This document shows, piece by piece, positions 30,042 to 40,755 of a stretch of DNA of 64,000 nucleotides (positions within the stretch are counted from its first letter, which is position 1; each line of letters begins with the position of its first letter). Origin of the DNA: Sulfitobacter faviae (GTDB lineage: Bacteria > Pseudomonadota > Alphaproteobacteria > Rhodobacterales > Rhodobacteraceae); the NCBI RefSeq assembly GCF_029870955.1, contig NZ_PGFQ01000004.1, forward strand, positions 7,380 to 71,379, read 5' to 3'. Below the pieces are notes generated by a model. It was not told where the DNA came from and did not search any database. It worked only from the letters and a program-made list of their open reading frames with translations. The translations under genes and the position numbers were made by a program.

Positions 30042-31130
30042 CTACAACGCCAAATCCCGCACCAACTTATCAATTATACGCTTTCCGTTGTCTGAAAGCC
30101 CTTCGATTGAATTTGCAGCTTGAAGGCAACTTCCTAAATACTCCATATCTATACTCCCCGAATCTCTACTCTCGGGATATTCATCAAAGTTGGAATCAAA
30201 TAATTTTGACCGCCCTAAAATATCACATAACACCTTGTTGCTTTGTGAAAACTTATGCATAAAAGAGATTGCCTCGTCTTTTGAGGGAAGAAATTTCTCG
30301 CTCTGCAAGCTGGAAGGTAAGTTTTTCCAAATTTTTTTTAGATCTTGAATGGATACACCGCATCTCTTCAACTTCCACATTAATCGGGATTCTTGCTCAG
30401 TAGCAGATTGGTTCAACAGAATTCTTTTGCGTCGTAGGCAATTAATACCAATCAGGTTATAGAAATCTTCAACTGTATCCTGGCCAACGAGGCTTGACCG
30501 ATGGTAGATGCGAATTATAATTTCGGCTTTTGGGAAGGCATTGGACCATCTCAGGTATAATTTGTCGTAACTTAGATAAGTTTCCGCTGAAGCTCTCAGC
30601 TTGATGGGTAAAGGTGCGTCTTCAACCCCCATCAATATCATTTGCTGGGGAGTCTTAACTCCTTGGGACTTTAGTGAAACCGCCATTCTATCTTGACGGC
30701 GAAGGTATATAATAATTTTTATGTTTGCAAATATATCATTCAATCCGGCACTCAATTTACTTACGTCATAATCAGAAAGTAGGCTTAAATCTTCAGAGCT
30801 AATTATTGTATTTAGTTTGCTTTTGCGGAGATCCTGAAGGATTGTTTCGTACACTGGTTCAACAATTCCGAAATTGGCATCTCTTGTATAGCTCCAAGAC
30901 ACCATTCTATTCAGGTTTGGACCCGCATAGCGCTTTTTGAAATACTTTAATCCATGAAGTAACTGTAAGCGCCAACGATCTTTGGAAAGAGAGCTTTGAA
31001 GTGATGATGTGCCTGTCTTGTGTAGACCAATATGCAGATATAGGGTTCGATCGTTCTTACCGGCTCTGATATGCTGGTGGTCAGTTTTCGCATTTTGGGA
31101 AAGCGTGGGGCCCAATCTATTTTGGGTCAT
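30042..31130 (-). CDS. Sulfotransferase-like protein
   Basis: 362 residues, intact. 'TLYLHIGLHKTGTSSLQSSL' near residue 30 is the 5'-phosphosulfate loop seen in many bacterial sulfotransferases. 'IKIIIYLRRQDRMAVSLKSQ' provides the 3'-phosphate-binding Arg and Ser. The C-terminal half is helical and Lys-rich. ATG 31130 is preceded by ATGAGGC. AT-rich. This is the second enzyme on the plasmid that would use PAPS. The acceptor is probably the same polysaccharide. Confidence 0.82.
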   Translation of the reverse strand: MTQNRLGPTLSQNAKTDHQHIRAGKNDRTLYLHIGLHKTGTSSLQSSLSKDRWRLQLLHGLKYFKKRYAGPNLNRMVSWSYTRDANFGIVEPVYETILQDLRKSKLNTIISSEDLSLLSDYDVSKLSAGLNDIFANIKIIIYLRRQDRMAVSLKSQGVKTPQQMILMGVEDAPLPIKLRASAETYLSYDKLYLRWSNAFPKAEIIIRIYHRSSLVGQDTVEDFYNLIGINCLRRKRILLNQSATEQESRLMWKLKRCGVSIQDLKKIWKNLPSSLQSEKFLPSKDEAISFMHKFSQSNKVLCDILGRSKLFDSNFDEYPESRDSGSIDMEYLGSCLQAANSIEGLSDNGKRIIDKLVRDLAL

Positions 31131-31150
31131 ATTTTTTGCCTCATAGGTAG

Positions 31151-31447
31151 TTAGCTGACGCGTTTAGCCCTGGCTAATGCTACGCCGGCCATTGTTAGTT
31201 CTTTATGAAGCCAGGTTGGCCCTAAACTGATTGAGTACTTGGCCCAACTGGCTAGTCTGATTATGTGGCGCGTTGTCTGTGATTCAAGGCAGCGTTTTGT
31301 GGCCTTGTCCATTTGATTGCTAAAATAGCCGTAGAGCGCTACGTCGGAACGATCACCTATTCGGCTATAGCTAAGGCGCTTGGCGAGACTACGCGTTTGG
31401 GGAGTGTCGGCTAACTTAGCAATCAAATGGACAAGGAGGTTTGCCAT
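31151..31447 (-). CDS. Small protein of unknown function
   Basis: 98 residues, basic, starting 'MANLLVHLIAKLADTPQTRS'. No motif recognised. The reading frame contains both arms of a perfect 20-base inverted repeat, so residues 'LLVHLIAKL' and 'FSNQMDKAT' are coded by complementary DNA. That raises doubt that this is a real gene: it may be a chance frame over a rearranged segment. It ends 20 bases before the sulfotransferase start and has no good ribosome site. Confidence 0.35.
   Translation of the reverse strand: MANLLVHLIAKLADTPQTRSLAKRLSYSRIGDRSDVALYGYFSNQMDKATKRCLESQTTRHIIRLASWAKYSISLGPTWLHKELTMAGVALARAKRVS
31304..31435. repeat. Perfect 20-base inverted repeat, 92 bases apart
   Basis: 31304-31323 is exactly complementary to 31416-31435 (CTTGTCCATTTGATTGCTAA and its reverse complement). 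The spacer is 92 bases. It could be the ends of a tiny non-autonomous element, an invertible segment, or the trace of a local inversion. Confidence 0.9.
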
Positions 31448-31752
31448 ATAAGTCTATGAATGGCATCTGCCAGCTGACAGACATCGCTGGTTCTCAGCAC
31501 CAGAAGTCAGTATTCAGCGCTGGAAGGGCAGTTGATCGGGCTTACCTCATCAGGCTGTTGCTAATTTAGATTTGAGCATAGGAGGCCTGAATATTCCCGA
31601 AGAGGAAGCCCAAAACTGTTCTGTCAAATTAGACCACCTCTGTAGGTGAAACATAGCTTGTGGCTTTCGAAGGTGATCATCGGCGTTTCACTATCCGGCC
31701 TGCGGCTCTACGTCCCCATCTCAATACCGCTTTAATCGCCACAATAGTTGCC
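31448..31752. other. 305-base spacer with no gene
   Basis: No open frame of note. It probably carries the promoter for the minus-strand genes below 31447. Nothing else was recognised. Confidence 0.5.
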
Positions 31753-32723
31753 TCACCGGTCAATTTTTTTTTGTAGTTCAATTTGCCAGTTCGCCTTGAA
31801 CGCGTCCCAATCGGCGACAAGCCGGGGGTGGGGGCTGGGATAGGCTTCACGCACCTTGGGGAGCAGGTCTGTCAGATAACGTTTCTGCGGCCCGAAATAG
31901 AGATGAACGAAAGGGATATCTTCGCGAATTACGATGGTTTTATCGTTGGTGTCGCAATAGATATTCAGCATCTCTTCGTCGTCTACACCGCCCGTGGCAA
32001 CCTTGGACCAAAGGTCGCGCTGAAACAGCATGACGTTGATGGAAAAGCGCACGCTAGGGTCGAATTCGACGGCGCCAAGACCGGCTGTCAGCGATTTGAA
32101 CCGCTCCGGCTGCAAGGTGGTCTCTTCGTGAATCCAACGGGCCAGATGTGGGAATTGCCAGACGGTGCCCCAGCCGCCGGGATCGGCAGCACCGGGTTCT
32201 GTGATACGGAACTCTTGATAGCCGGGCACATATTCACCAGCTATATGGCTATGTTTCATGATCCCGGCGTAGGTGTCCTGCAATTCCGGCAGGCTGGTCA
32301 ACCGGTGGAACCCATAGGGGTTATTGTTCACCAGACCACTGACATAGGCAATTTTGTCAGGGTCTTGCTCAGCATAGGTTTCGATCATCCCTTCAAGCCA
32401 GCCGGGGTGATGGGGAATGCGTCATCGTCCAACTTTAGGATGTATTCGGCGTCGATATGGTTTTCGATCGCGTCCTGGATGCCAAAAAATGCTGGCTGTG
32501 CCTTCATCGGGTTCAACCAATGTACCCGGCCGTAGTTCTGGCGGGAGGTGAACCGGCACATATCTTCGCAGATATCCGCCCCAGGCATCCCATGGCAATT
32601 AGACAGCAGGTAGATCGGCACCGACTGCGGGGTGGTGGCTAGAACCTGACTGATGGTGATGTCGAGCGCCTCGAAATCATTGCAGGTCAGGATGAGGATC
32701 GCTGTGTTTGAAAGGGAAATCAT
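31753..32723 (-). CDS. GT-A glycosyltransferase (frameshifted)
   Basis: About 323 residues after restoring one C near 32396 ('AFPITPGWLEGMIETYAEQ'). Starts 'MISLSNTAILILTCNDFEAL'. The metal motif is 'EYILKLDDDAFPITP' near residue 100. A later 'GGVDDEEMLNIYCD' may supply the catalytic acidic pair. ATG 32723 overlaps the stop of the galactofuranosyltransferase-like gene as ATGA. Adjacent glf and GlfT2-like genes place it in the galactofuranose part of the cluster. Specificity is unknown. Confidence 0.78.
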
Positions 32724-34498
32724 GAATTTGTCCTGCGGTCTTTATAGGCGCGTAGCAACCGCCCCCGGATGCAGTACAGCTTTGCGATAAGCAAGACGGC
32801 ATGTAGGAAGCGGAAGGGTGCTGAAATCTCACGTTTGCGCAGATAGGCGGTATCGGTGAAGGGAACTACATCCAGATAGGCCCCCTGTGCGCGCGCGTGT
32901 AGCAATGGGTTGTTTTCCACGATTGGCAATGGATCAGGGGTCTTCCAAGCCGAAGGTTTGATCCAGTCGCGCAGCACGGCGCGAATGCGTGGCCGTTCGC
33001 CGCCCCCAAGGCGGGCCTGCGTCTCGGGCATGTCTGATACGTCCTCAGCGGTGGCCAAATCGGTCTTATCGTCCTTCGCCACCAGCCTGTCTTTTTCCGA
33101 AGGCGCCTTAGGGATCGGCAGCGGTTTGGAAGCCATGCCGCGGACATGTTTAAGCGTCTTGCCGATATCCGACTTTTGCAGGCGATCCGGCCCCGCCATA
33201 AAATCGGACAGGGCAGCGTTGAACATCCGTTGGCGGTCTGCCTGTAAGCTCAGCATCAGGTAGCCCGCGATCTGGAACAACTGCTTCGCCGATAGGCTCA
33301 GGCCCTCGGAATTGCGCGCCCGCAGGATCAGGTCATTGCGGATGTCATAGTAATAATAGGCGGGTGCGCCCTCCTCTCCGTGGGCCACGACAAGGTTGGG
33401 CGGCACGATCGTCGGCACATCCTGCGCCCGGCTTTCATAGCCGAACATGATGTCATCGCGTTTGATGAACTGTTTTTCGGGCATGGTGGGTGTTGGCCCG
33501 TTTAGGTCTACCATCAGACTCCACCAGCCGCTGAAATCAGCCTCGTAATAGCCGTAAACCCGGTGCCGATCCCATCCTTGTAGGTCAGAAAAGGGGTTGA
33601 TCAGATCGATCCCAAAAGTGTGAGAGCCCGATACATTCGCTCCCTGCTCCTTCACGATCCGCTCAGGCACATTCAGGATCTCGGCCATCGTGCCCACATG
33701 CAAATTTTTTGCAAAACAGGAGATGGCATAAAGCCGGTCAATGAAATCGGTCAGGATCGCGATGTCATCATCCATGATGACAAAATGCCGGTACCCCTTT
33801 TCTTTGAAATGGGCATGACCCGCCAAGAAGCCGCCCGTACCGCCAACGTTTGGCAGCCCTTTGACCTCTGCCATCGCAAGGCCTTCGGGCAGCGGATCAC
33901 CGTTGTTAACCACCAAAAGGTCCAGCACCCCGGCCGCATAGGCCGCACTCTGGGCCAATGTCTCAAGGTTGGGCAAAAGATAGGCCGCTTTATTGTAGGT
34001 CGTGATCGACACACCAAGCGGCTGCAGGATCTTGGGCTTGGGCGTGGTCCATGCCAACAAATCGATCGACAGGTCGCCTTCCCAACTCAGCTCGAAATAG
34101 AGCCTATAGGGTCTTTTGCTCAGCTTCACCGGGATCGCGATATCCGCCGCACCGGTTCCGACTTCCTCATGGATGAGGAGAGGGGCCATGTTGGCTGTTC
34201 GGCTCAAAATACGCAGCCGCCAATTGGACGCCGAAAAGCGCGCTAAACCAGTGACCGTCTTCAATCTGCAAATGCGGAAATAATGCTCAACGGGAAGAGC
34301 ATTTAGGACAGTGTCATAACTGCGAATTTGGGTGTGGTTACTGGTAACGAAATGGGGGGCGGTCCGGTCGATGTAAGCCCCGTTGAGTTTGTCAGGGTTT
34401 CCGAACCTGTCGTCATCGACGCAACGCATCAAGATCAAATGATCTACGCTGTCGATATTGGTTGTCAGTGGAATTGTGGCTTTTGCTGATGGGGTCAT
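32720..34498 (-). CDS. GlfT2-like galactofuranosyltransferase
   Basis: 592 residues, intact. Architecture as in GlfT2: an N-terminal beta-sandwich (1-150), a GT-A domain beginning 'LGVSITTYNKAAYLLPNLET', the metal motif 'HFVIMDDDIAILTDFIDRLY', then 'GYYEADFSGWWSLMVDL' and 'YESRAQDVPTIVPPNLVVAH', and a helical C-terminus. These enzymes polymerise or add galactofuranose from UDP-Galf. The glf gene next door makes that donor, which strongly supports the assignment. It overlaps the next glycosyltransferase by 4 bases. Confidence 0.85.
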   Translation of the reverse strand: MTPSAKATIPLTTNIDSVDHLILMRCVDDDRFGNPDKLNGAYIDRTAPHFVTSNHTQIRSYDTVLNALPVEHYFRICRLKTVTGLARFSASNWRLRILSRTANMAPLLIHEEVGTGAADIAIPVKLSKRPYRLYFELSWEGDLSIDLLAWTTPKPKILQPLGVSITTYNKAAYLLPNLETLAQSAAYAAGVLDLLVVNNGDPLPEGLAMAEVKGLPNVGGTGGFLAGHAHFKEKGYRHFVIMDDDIAILTDFIDRLYAISCFAKNLHVGTMAEILNVPERIVKEQGANVSGSHTFGIDLINPFSDLQGWDRHRVYGYYEADFSGWWSLMVDLNGPTPTMPEKQFIKRDDIMFGYESRAQDVPTIVPPNLVVAHGEEGAPAYYYYDIRNDLILRARNSEGLSLSAKQLFQIAGYLMLSLQADRQRMFNAALSDFMAGPDRLQKSDIGKTLKHVRGMASKPLPIPKAPSEKDRLVAKDDKTDLATAEDVSDMPETQARLGGGERPRIRAVLRDWIKPSAWKTPDPLPIVENNPLLHARAQGAYLDVVPFTDTAYLRKREISAPFRFLHAVLLIAKLYCIRGRLLRAYKDRRTNS

Positions 34499-34589
34499 TT
34501 AATCGGCTTTAAAATAAGAAATTGAAAGGAACCATGAACCATCGCCTGTAGCGATTATCCTGCCACCCTGATGCGGGTCAAGCGGCAGT

Positions 34590-36082
<1,493 letters not shown>

Positions 36083-36116
36083 AAAAAACGCCCTGCATTA
36101 ACTACGCAGGACGTTT
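36083..36116 (-). terminator. Intrinsic terminator of the small secreted protein gene
   Basis: On the minus strand AACGTCCTGC pairs with GCAGGGCGTT around a 9-base loop, followed by a run of T. It lies 30 bases after the stop of the 36146-36487 gene. Confidence 0.8.
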
Positions 36117-36145
36117 CAGGTCTAAAAATATTTTCTTTCGTGAAC

Positions 36146-36487
36146 TTAATTGGTGGTCGTGGTGGTGGTAGAAGACGAAGAACCTGCAGCAATGGCTATG
36201 AGCACCAGAGCTGCCCCAGCTGCGCCGCCTGCGGTACCGATACCGGAACCTGCATCAAACAAGCCCGCGTTATCAGCACGCACACAGACGCGAGCCGTAC
36301 TGCCATCAACGGTTACCGGGTCCGGCTTGCAGTTATAAACTACGCCAGTTGCACCCTGGACCTGCAAGGAATAAACGGCGTCACTTGACGCGCCCAAGAC
36401 GTTTGCCTGAGTGGTGGCGGCGGTCTGAGCGGATGCAGCCCCCGAGAAGGCAATCATCGCGACGGTAGCTGCTACAAACGTTTTCAT
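36146..36487 (-). CDS. Small secreted protein with Ser/Thr tail
   Basis: 113 residues. A signal peptide 'MKTFVAATVAMIAFSGAASA' with cleavage after ASA, two Cys ('VYNCKPDPV', 'RVCVRADNA'), a Gly/Ala-rich hydrophobic stretch 'GTAGGAAGAALVLIAIAAGS' that could be a membrane or assembly segment, and a Ser/Thr tail ending in six Thr and Asn. Strong ribosome site (AGGAG) and its own terminator point to high expression as a single gene. Located between the glycan genes and the regulator/curli region, it may be a surface or biofilm component. No family recognised. Confidence 0.7.
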   Translation of the reverse strand: MKTFVAATVAMIAFSGAASAQTAATTQANVLGASSDAVYSLQVQGATGVVYNCKPDPVTVDGSTARVCVRADNAGLFDAGSGIGTAGGAAGAALVLIAIAAGSSSSTTTTTTN

Positions 36488-36569
36488 TGGAAATACTCCT
36501 GTTATTTACCTAAAAATCTTACTTGCATAAACCTAATGCGACGCAAAGAGAAATCTCCTTATAAACGCT

Positions 36570-38036
36570 CTATTGGCTGTGTGCCGTGGCCCTAACCTTG
36601 ATCTCAGAAGCCAGCTTACCCGCCTTTTCTTGATAGAACGTATCCCCTTCGTCTTCAAAGACCTCGAGCGCGGCGGTGATATGACGCGCGGCTAACGCGA
36701 GATGGTGTGATTGCTCAGAAGGGACATCATGCTCGGCTAGCGATTTAGCTACTATGGCTAAGTTTTCTTGTGTCAGCGCCCAGTCGAACGGTGCCGTATC
36801 CCGATTGCGCGCCTTAAGCGTATCGTGCAGCAGTTTATCTGCCTGCTTGAGTAGCACGAGCCTGCCTTTTCCGCGTGTTGCATTCGCCGTCTCAAGCAAG
36901 GCGACAGCTACGTTCTGGGTGGTCATCGCCCATTCGAGGGGGTTGCTTTCTTGAGAACGCAAGCGAAGCGCTGCGCGGAAGGCTTCGATTGCGCGGGCCA
37001 GATAAGCAAGCCGATCGACGTCATCGTCGCACTGCTTTGCCCTTAGCGACAATGCTGCACCTAGGTTTTGCTGTATCATTGCCCATATGTCACCGTCTTC
37101 GCTTATTGAGACTAGCGAAAGAGCCTCTTCGTATTTCTCGGTCGCTTCGTCCATCAAAATCATGCTAACAGGATCCCCAGACCGAACGCTGATGTTTGCC
37201 AATGCATTGGCAAGATTTTGTAGGATGCGGGCGCGTCGGGGCGCAGCGTAGTCATCAGCTTCGAGTGCTGGGCGCAATATGTCAGCCGAACGTTCCAGAC
37301 CGGTTCCTCCAAATCGCAAGCCGTGCTCGAACAGCAATCGGTGATATCCAAGCCGGGCTTCTATGGATCGTAGTGGATCGAGGCTACGCCATGTTTCTGC
37401 GGCGCTCAAAAACCCTTCATAGGCGTCATCAGCCCGCCCACGTAGCAGCGCATTGCGCGCTCGCGCCTCCTTGGCACGGACTACCATTTTGCTATAGCTT
37501 TCATCGACTTGCCGTAACAAAAATTCATATCTGTCGAAATCAAGTTGGGCGGCAGCCTCGCGTGCGGCGGTCCTAATTTCTGCCAAATCGCCCATAGGGC
37601 CATCCAATTCCCTCAGCCGGCGCTTATAAATACGGTACTCCGACGCTTTATCATCAAGGAGCTGGCGCAGTTCTGTATCGGTTCTGTCAAAGACATGCTT
37701 GATCTCGAAGCGGCTAGCTAGTGCTTCAAGCTGATCACGGCGCGCGCTGGACAGCCCTTCAAGTTGCAAGGAAGGATTAGGCGATGGCGTGCGGAGACTA
37801 TCTATCTCTTGCTGTGGAATATCGAGCGCGTGAGCTAGCCCTTGTACCGTGCGCGCTGCTGGGTTGGCTACGTGACCGTTCTCAAGCCTTGAGATGCTGG
37901 CTTTACGGCCTTCGTCATTCCATACATTTATAGCTAGTTCTCGTACCGATAGCCCCAAATCATCACGATACGACCGGACAAGTCGTCCGAACCGGGCACC
38001 AAAAGAGTTGACGTTAGAAGAAGCACGCTTCGTCAT
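36570..38036 (-). CDS. XRE-type regulator with TPR-like C-terminus
   Basis: 488 residues from ATG 38036 ('MTKRASSNVNSFGARFGRLV'). Residues 12-75 are a lambda-repressor HTH: 'LGLSVRELAINVW', 'KASISRLENGHVANPAARTV'. Residues 110-480 are helical repeats of TPR type, with repeated Leu/Ala spacing such as 'AIEAFRAALRLRSQESNPLE' and 'DKLLHDTLKARNRDTAPFDW'. No membrane segment. Such proteins sense peptides or partner proteins through the repeats. Its place beside the CsgD-like regulator and curli operon makes it a candidate biofilm switch. An upstream TTG/ATG could add 9 residues. Confidence 0.8.
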   Translation of the reverse strand: MTKRASSNVNSFGARFGRLVRSYRDDLGLSVRELAINVWNDEGRKASISRLENGHVANPAARTVQGLAHALDIPQQEIDSLRTPSPNPSLQLEGLSSARRDQLEALASRFEIKHVFDRTDTELRQLLDDKASEYRIYKRRLRELDGPMGDLAEIRTAAREAAAQLDFDRYEFLLRQVDESYSKMVVRAKEARARNALLRGRADDAYEGFLSAAETWRSLDPLRSIEARLGYHRLLFEHGLRFGGTGLERSADILRPALEADDYAAPRRARILQNLANALANISVRSGDPVSMILMDEATEKYEEALSLVSISEDGDIWAMIQQNLGAALSLRAKQCDDDVDRLAYLARAIEAFRAALRLRSQESNPLEWAMTTQNVAVALLETANATRGKGRLVLLKQADKLLHDTLKARNRDTAPFDWALTQENLAIVAKSLAEHDVPSEQSHHLALAARHITAALEVFEDEGDTFYQEKAGKLASEIKVRATAHSQ

Positions 38037-38063
38037 CGTTCGACACCGCGTTGAGATGTGCAT

Positions 38064-38324
38064 TGCGCTAAGCTAGCTATATTGAAAGCTGATCCTATAC
38101 CTTCACTACAAGACTCTTTTCGAGGGTGACCAGCGCCTCCCAGTGACTTTTGGTGCTAGTCACCCTTCGTGCCCAAATCTTGAATGATGTGTAATCTCGA
38201 GGCGGCATTCTTAATGTCGCGGGCCAAAACTTCACCTGACAGAAAATTCCTATCATTACTTAGTGGTGGAGGGAGCTTTGCAGTATTGATCTCTCGTAGC
38301 GAGGACTTTTGCCAACACGCCTAA
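38064..38324. other. Spacer between the two regulator genes
   Basis: 261 bases, no gene. Contains the promoter region of the XRE-TPR gene and the 3' end of the LuxR-type gene. No clear terminator or operator recognised. Confidence 0.4.
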
Positions 38325-38957
38325 TCACCGGAGTTTTTTTTGAAACCGCAATTCCCCACGCAGAGCAATTGCGGCCTGTGTCCGGTTGTCTACTTGGAGC
38401 TTGCGAATTATTGTAGAGACATGCGCTTCAACAGTATTGATCGAGATTGACAAGTTTCGCGCTATGGCCTTATTAGACTGGCCCTTCGCCACTTCTTCAA
38501 GGATTTCAATCTGTCGGCTTGTCAGCAAACCAAGCTGTATGCTCCCAGTTGGCTTGTCCCCGCCCACACCTTCATTGGGCAACTTGAATGGCAACACCCG
38601 ATGCCCCTCCATCACCACCGATATTACGGCCTTAATTTTAGCGGCAGGAAGGGTGGGTGGCACTACCGCGGCGACATTATCAGGTAAGCCTCGGGTACTT
38701 TCGAAAAGCACTTGGTCTTGAGGGAATAGAACAATACGCGCTGCTTCAAAGTTCTTCATGCCAAATGCGACGCATTCCGAAAGCGCATCGATCGTGGTGT
38801 ACGATAGTAAAACAACGGTTGCGTCCGGAGGTACCTCAGATGATACGGAAGCAGTTATATATGGCACTTTCAAGTCCAGTAATATGAGCTCCAACGCGGA
38901 TCTCATCAAAAAACAACCACCTAAAATTGCAACTTTATCGTTTTTTTCACTGTCCAT
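38325..38957 (-). CDS. LuxR-family (CsgD-like) transcriptional regulator
   Basis: 210 residues from ATG 38957, which follows GGGGGA. The N-terminal 120 residues have a receiver-like alpha/beta pattern ('VAILGGCFLMRSALELILLD') but lack a clear phospho-acceptor Asp pocket, as in CsgD. The C-terminal LuxR HTH is 'QLGLLTSRQIEILEEVAKGQ' followed by 'SNKAIARNLSISINTVEAHV' and 'STIIRKLQVDNRTQAAIAL'. Sits 840 bases from the curli genes and reads away from them. Probable curli activator by analogy with CsgD. That link is inference. Confidence 0.8.
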   Translation of the reverse strand: MDSEKNDKVAILGGCFLMRSALELILLDLKVPYITASVSSEVPPDATVVLLSYTTIDALSECVAFGMKNFEAARIVLFPQDQVLFESTRGLPDNVAAVVPPTLPAAKIKAVISVVMEGHRVLPFKLPNEGVGGDKPTGSIQLGLLTSRQIEILEEVAKGQSNKAIARNLSISINTVEAHVSTIIRKLQVDNRTQAAIALRGELRFQKKLR

Positions 38958-39061
38958 ATTTCCCCCGACCACTGCCGCATTTAGATTGCAACAGCACGAT
39001 TAAACGATCTCATATCAGTTATGCCGAATCTGCTTTAAAAAAGCAGACGACCCGCATAAGG

Positions 39062-39376
39062 TTACTCCACCGCGATATGTGCGATAGGCAATACAGGCAC
39101 ATTCTCCGCCTCCAAAGAAAGCATGGACGCATCAGCAGTCTGCGCCACCTGTACGGAAGTTTTATTACGCTGTGCTTGTTGACTCCGATTTGACCGGGCA
39201 GCCCTTGCACGCGCAGCTCGTTGATCCGGCACTTCCATCGCCTGCCGAACATACACTATCTTAGTTTTTGTGGTCGCTTGCATCACATAAACGCGATCTT
39301 TTGCGTAAGTTGACGTCCCAAGGGCAGCCATGCCCAATGCTATTGCAGGAATTGCAAACCTGAATGGAGCAACCAT
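39062..39376 (-). CDS. Small basic secreted protein
   Basis: 104 residues. N-terminal signal peptide 'FRFAIPAIALGMAALGTSTY' ending in a TYA-type cleavage site. The mature part is basic and Arg/Gln-rich ('DQRAARARAARSNRSQQAQR'), with 'VVYVRQAMEV'-like strands before it. Ribosome site AGGAG, 7 bases before ATG 39376. Divergent from csgA with a 420-base shared regulatory region, so it may be co-regulated with curli. It is not CsgE by sequence. Family unknown. Confidence 0.6.
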   Translation of the reverse strand: MVAPFRFAIPAIALGMAALGTSTYAKDRVYVMQATTKTKIVYVRQAMEVPDQRAARARAARSNRSQQAQRNKTSVQVAQTADASMLSLEAENVPVLPIAHIAVE

Positions 39377-39796
39377 GTCTTTCTCCTGGAGGTAGTAAAA
39401 ACTAGATCGTATGAAGCGAACTTACAAACTCCCCTAAGCTCAACAGCTTACAGTAAAAATATGATCCTAATATCGCCTGCTTATAAACCACCTTGCGACA
39501 CAATCTGAGCAAGATTCAGCGCAAAGTCAATATTTTTGGACTTTCCTGAGGACACCTAACGGAAAACCCTCATCGAATCGTCGATCAAGCCAAAATCCTT
39601 AGGTCGAAATCACCGAAAACGGTAACGCCGATCGCCCAGATCGAGAGTTTCCTATAAGGCCATCTGAGCCGAATCATTAAAATCCCTTGCCAAAGCTGTG
39701 ACCGATCTCCGGAATGTTCGGATGTGGGAGCTGTTCGTAACTTTGTCCTGACCTGAGGCTGATCCTCGGGCTGGGTATAGGAAAAGGACATTCGAA
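39377..39796. promoter_or_regulatory. Divergent upstream region of the curli operon
   Basis: 420 bases between the small basic secreted protein (minus) and csgA (plus), AT-rich in the middle. It should contain both promoters and any CsgD-like operator. A near-palindrome CCTGAGG-CTGAT-CCTCGGG lies about 30 bases before csgA. AAGGA precedes ATG 39797. No perfect sigma-70 core was found. Confidence 0.45.
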
Positions 39797-40711
39797 ATGA
39801 AAAAGCTTCTCATGACTTCCACAGCGTTGGTACTAGCAGCAGGTATGTCGTTTGCTCAAACGTCAACCGGACCAGACGTCAATCCAGATGATGCGACGGC
39901 ACACTCTGGTAACGGTGCCACGGCTGATCAGAACACCGGTTCCTTTGGAAATAGCGCGAGTGCTCTCGATACTGGTGGTGGCGGTATTGATGAAACGGCA
40001 GATGCTAGAGCTGACCTCGGCGGGGAGTGGGCCGATGCATTCGTTAACACCGCTGGGGGGATTACCGCAGGCGGGCAGACCTCAAATGCTCTTTCTGTAA
40101 CGGTAGACAGTCAGCCCGCGAACGCCAACCTTCAATTCCAGGTTGGCAACAACAACCAGTCCGTCAACCTTCAGTCTGGTACCGACCAAGAATCTGCAAC
40201 GCTTCAAGATGGCGATGAGAACGACGCAATCATTAGCCAGACTTTTGCGTCTAACGAAGCAGCAATTTCCCAATTGGGCGACCTGAACCAAAACGCGATC
40301 TTCCAGAACGGTATCGATAATGGAGCTGCTGCAGCGCAGATTGGCGTAAGTAACGTTTCAACTATTCTGCAGAGCGGCAACCATAACATTGCTGCCACTT
40401 CGCAGGCGGGTAGCGGCAACAATGCTATGACCTTCCAAAATAACGGTGACAACACTGCGGCACAGTTGCAGGTTGGTGACGACAACCTATCGTTCATCTC
40501 GCAAGGTGGTGGTGATAACGCTTCGCTTGATGCGATCGATGGCACTACGCGGAATATTGGAATTGCCGGTTCGGGCCTGAGTGCTACGGGCGCAGTAATG
40601 GGAGCCGCGTCGCTTAACTCTGCAGCAAGCATTCAGTTGGGTAGCTTGAATAAAAGCGCGATCATCCAGCAAGGTGGCAACAACGAAGCTGTGAACTATC
40701 AGAGCAACTGA
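39797..40711 (+). CDS. csgA: Curlin repeat protein, probable major curli subunit
   Basis: 304 residues. A signal peptide 'MKKLLMTSTALVLAAGMSFA' and a 90-residue Gly/Asp-rich N-terminal part come before imperfect curlin repeats of 20-22 residues at about 113-243 and 277-303. Examples are 'FQVGNNNQSVNLQSG', 'SQLGDLNQNAIFQNGIDN' and 'IQLGSLNKSAIIQQGGNNEA'. The Q-x-G-x-x-N-x-A-x-x-x-Q pattern is that of CsgA/CsgB amyloid subunits. It is twice the size of E. coli CsgA. Secreted through CsgG, encoded 1.5 kb downstream. Whether this or the 41201 gene is the nucleator cannot be told; the larger repeat region suggests the major subunit. Confidence 0.85.
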   Translation: MKKLLMTSTALVLAAGMSFAQTSTGPDVNPDDATAHSGNGATADQNTGSFGNSASALDTGGGGIDETADARADLGGEWADAFVNTAGGITAGGQTSNALSVTVDSQPANANLQFQVGNNNQSVNLQSGTDQESATLQDGDENDAIISQTFASNEAAISQLGDLNQNAIFQNGIDNGAAAAQIGVSNVSTILQSGNHNIAATSQAGSGNNAMTFQNNGDNTAAQLQVGDDNLSFISQGGGDNASLDAIDGTTRNIGIAGSGLSATGAVMGAASLNSAASIQLGSLNKSAIIQQGGNNEAVNYQSN

Positions 40712-40755
40712 TAGAGAACACGCTTCTCTGTTTTGTCAGAGAGAATGAAAACAGT

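Noticed and set aside
31783..34246. Plus-strand frames opposite the Galf glycosyltransferases
   Set aside because: Antisense shadows; the minus-strand proteins carry metal motifs and family architecture.
39062..39376. Candidate csgE for the small secreted protein near csgA
   Set aside because: Its mature part is Arg/Gln-rich and lacks the CsgE beta-sheet pattern and aromatic motifs.
40130..40700. Possible CRISPR or DNA tandem repeat in csgA
   Set aside because: The periodicity is at protein level (curlin repeats). The DNA units are diverged and there are no conserved repeats with unique spacers.
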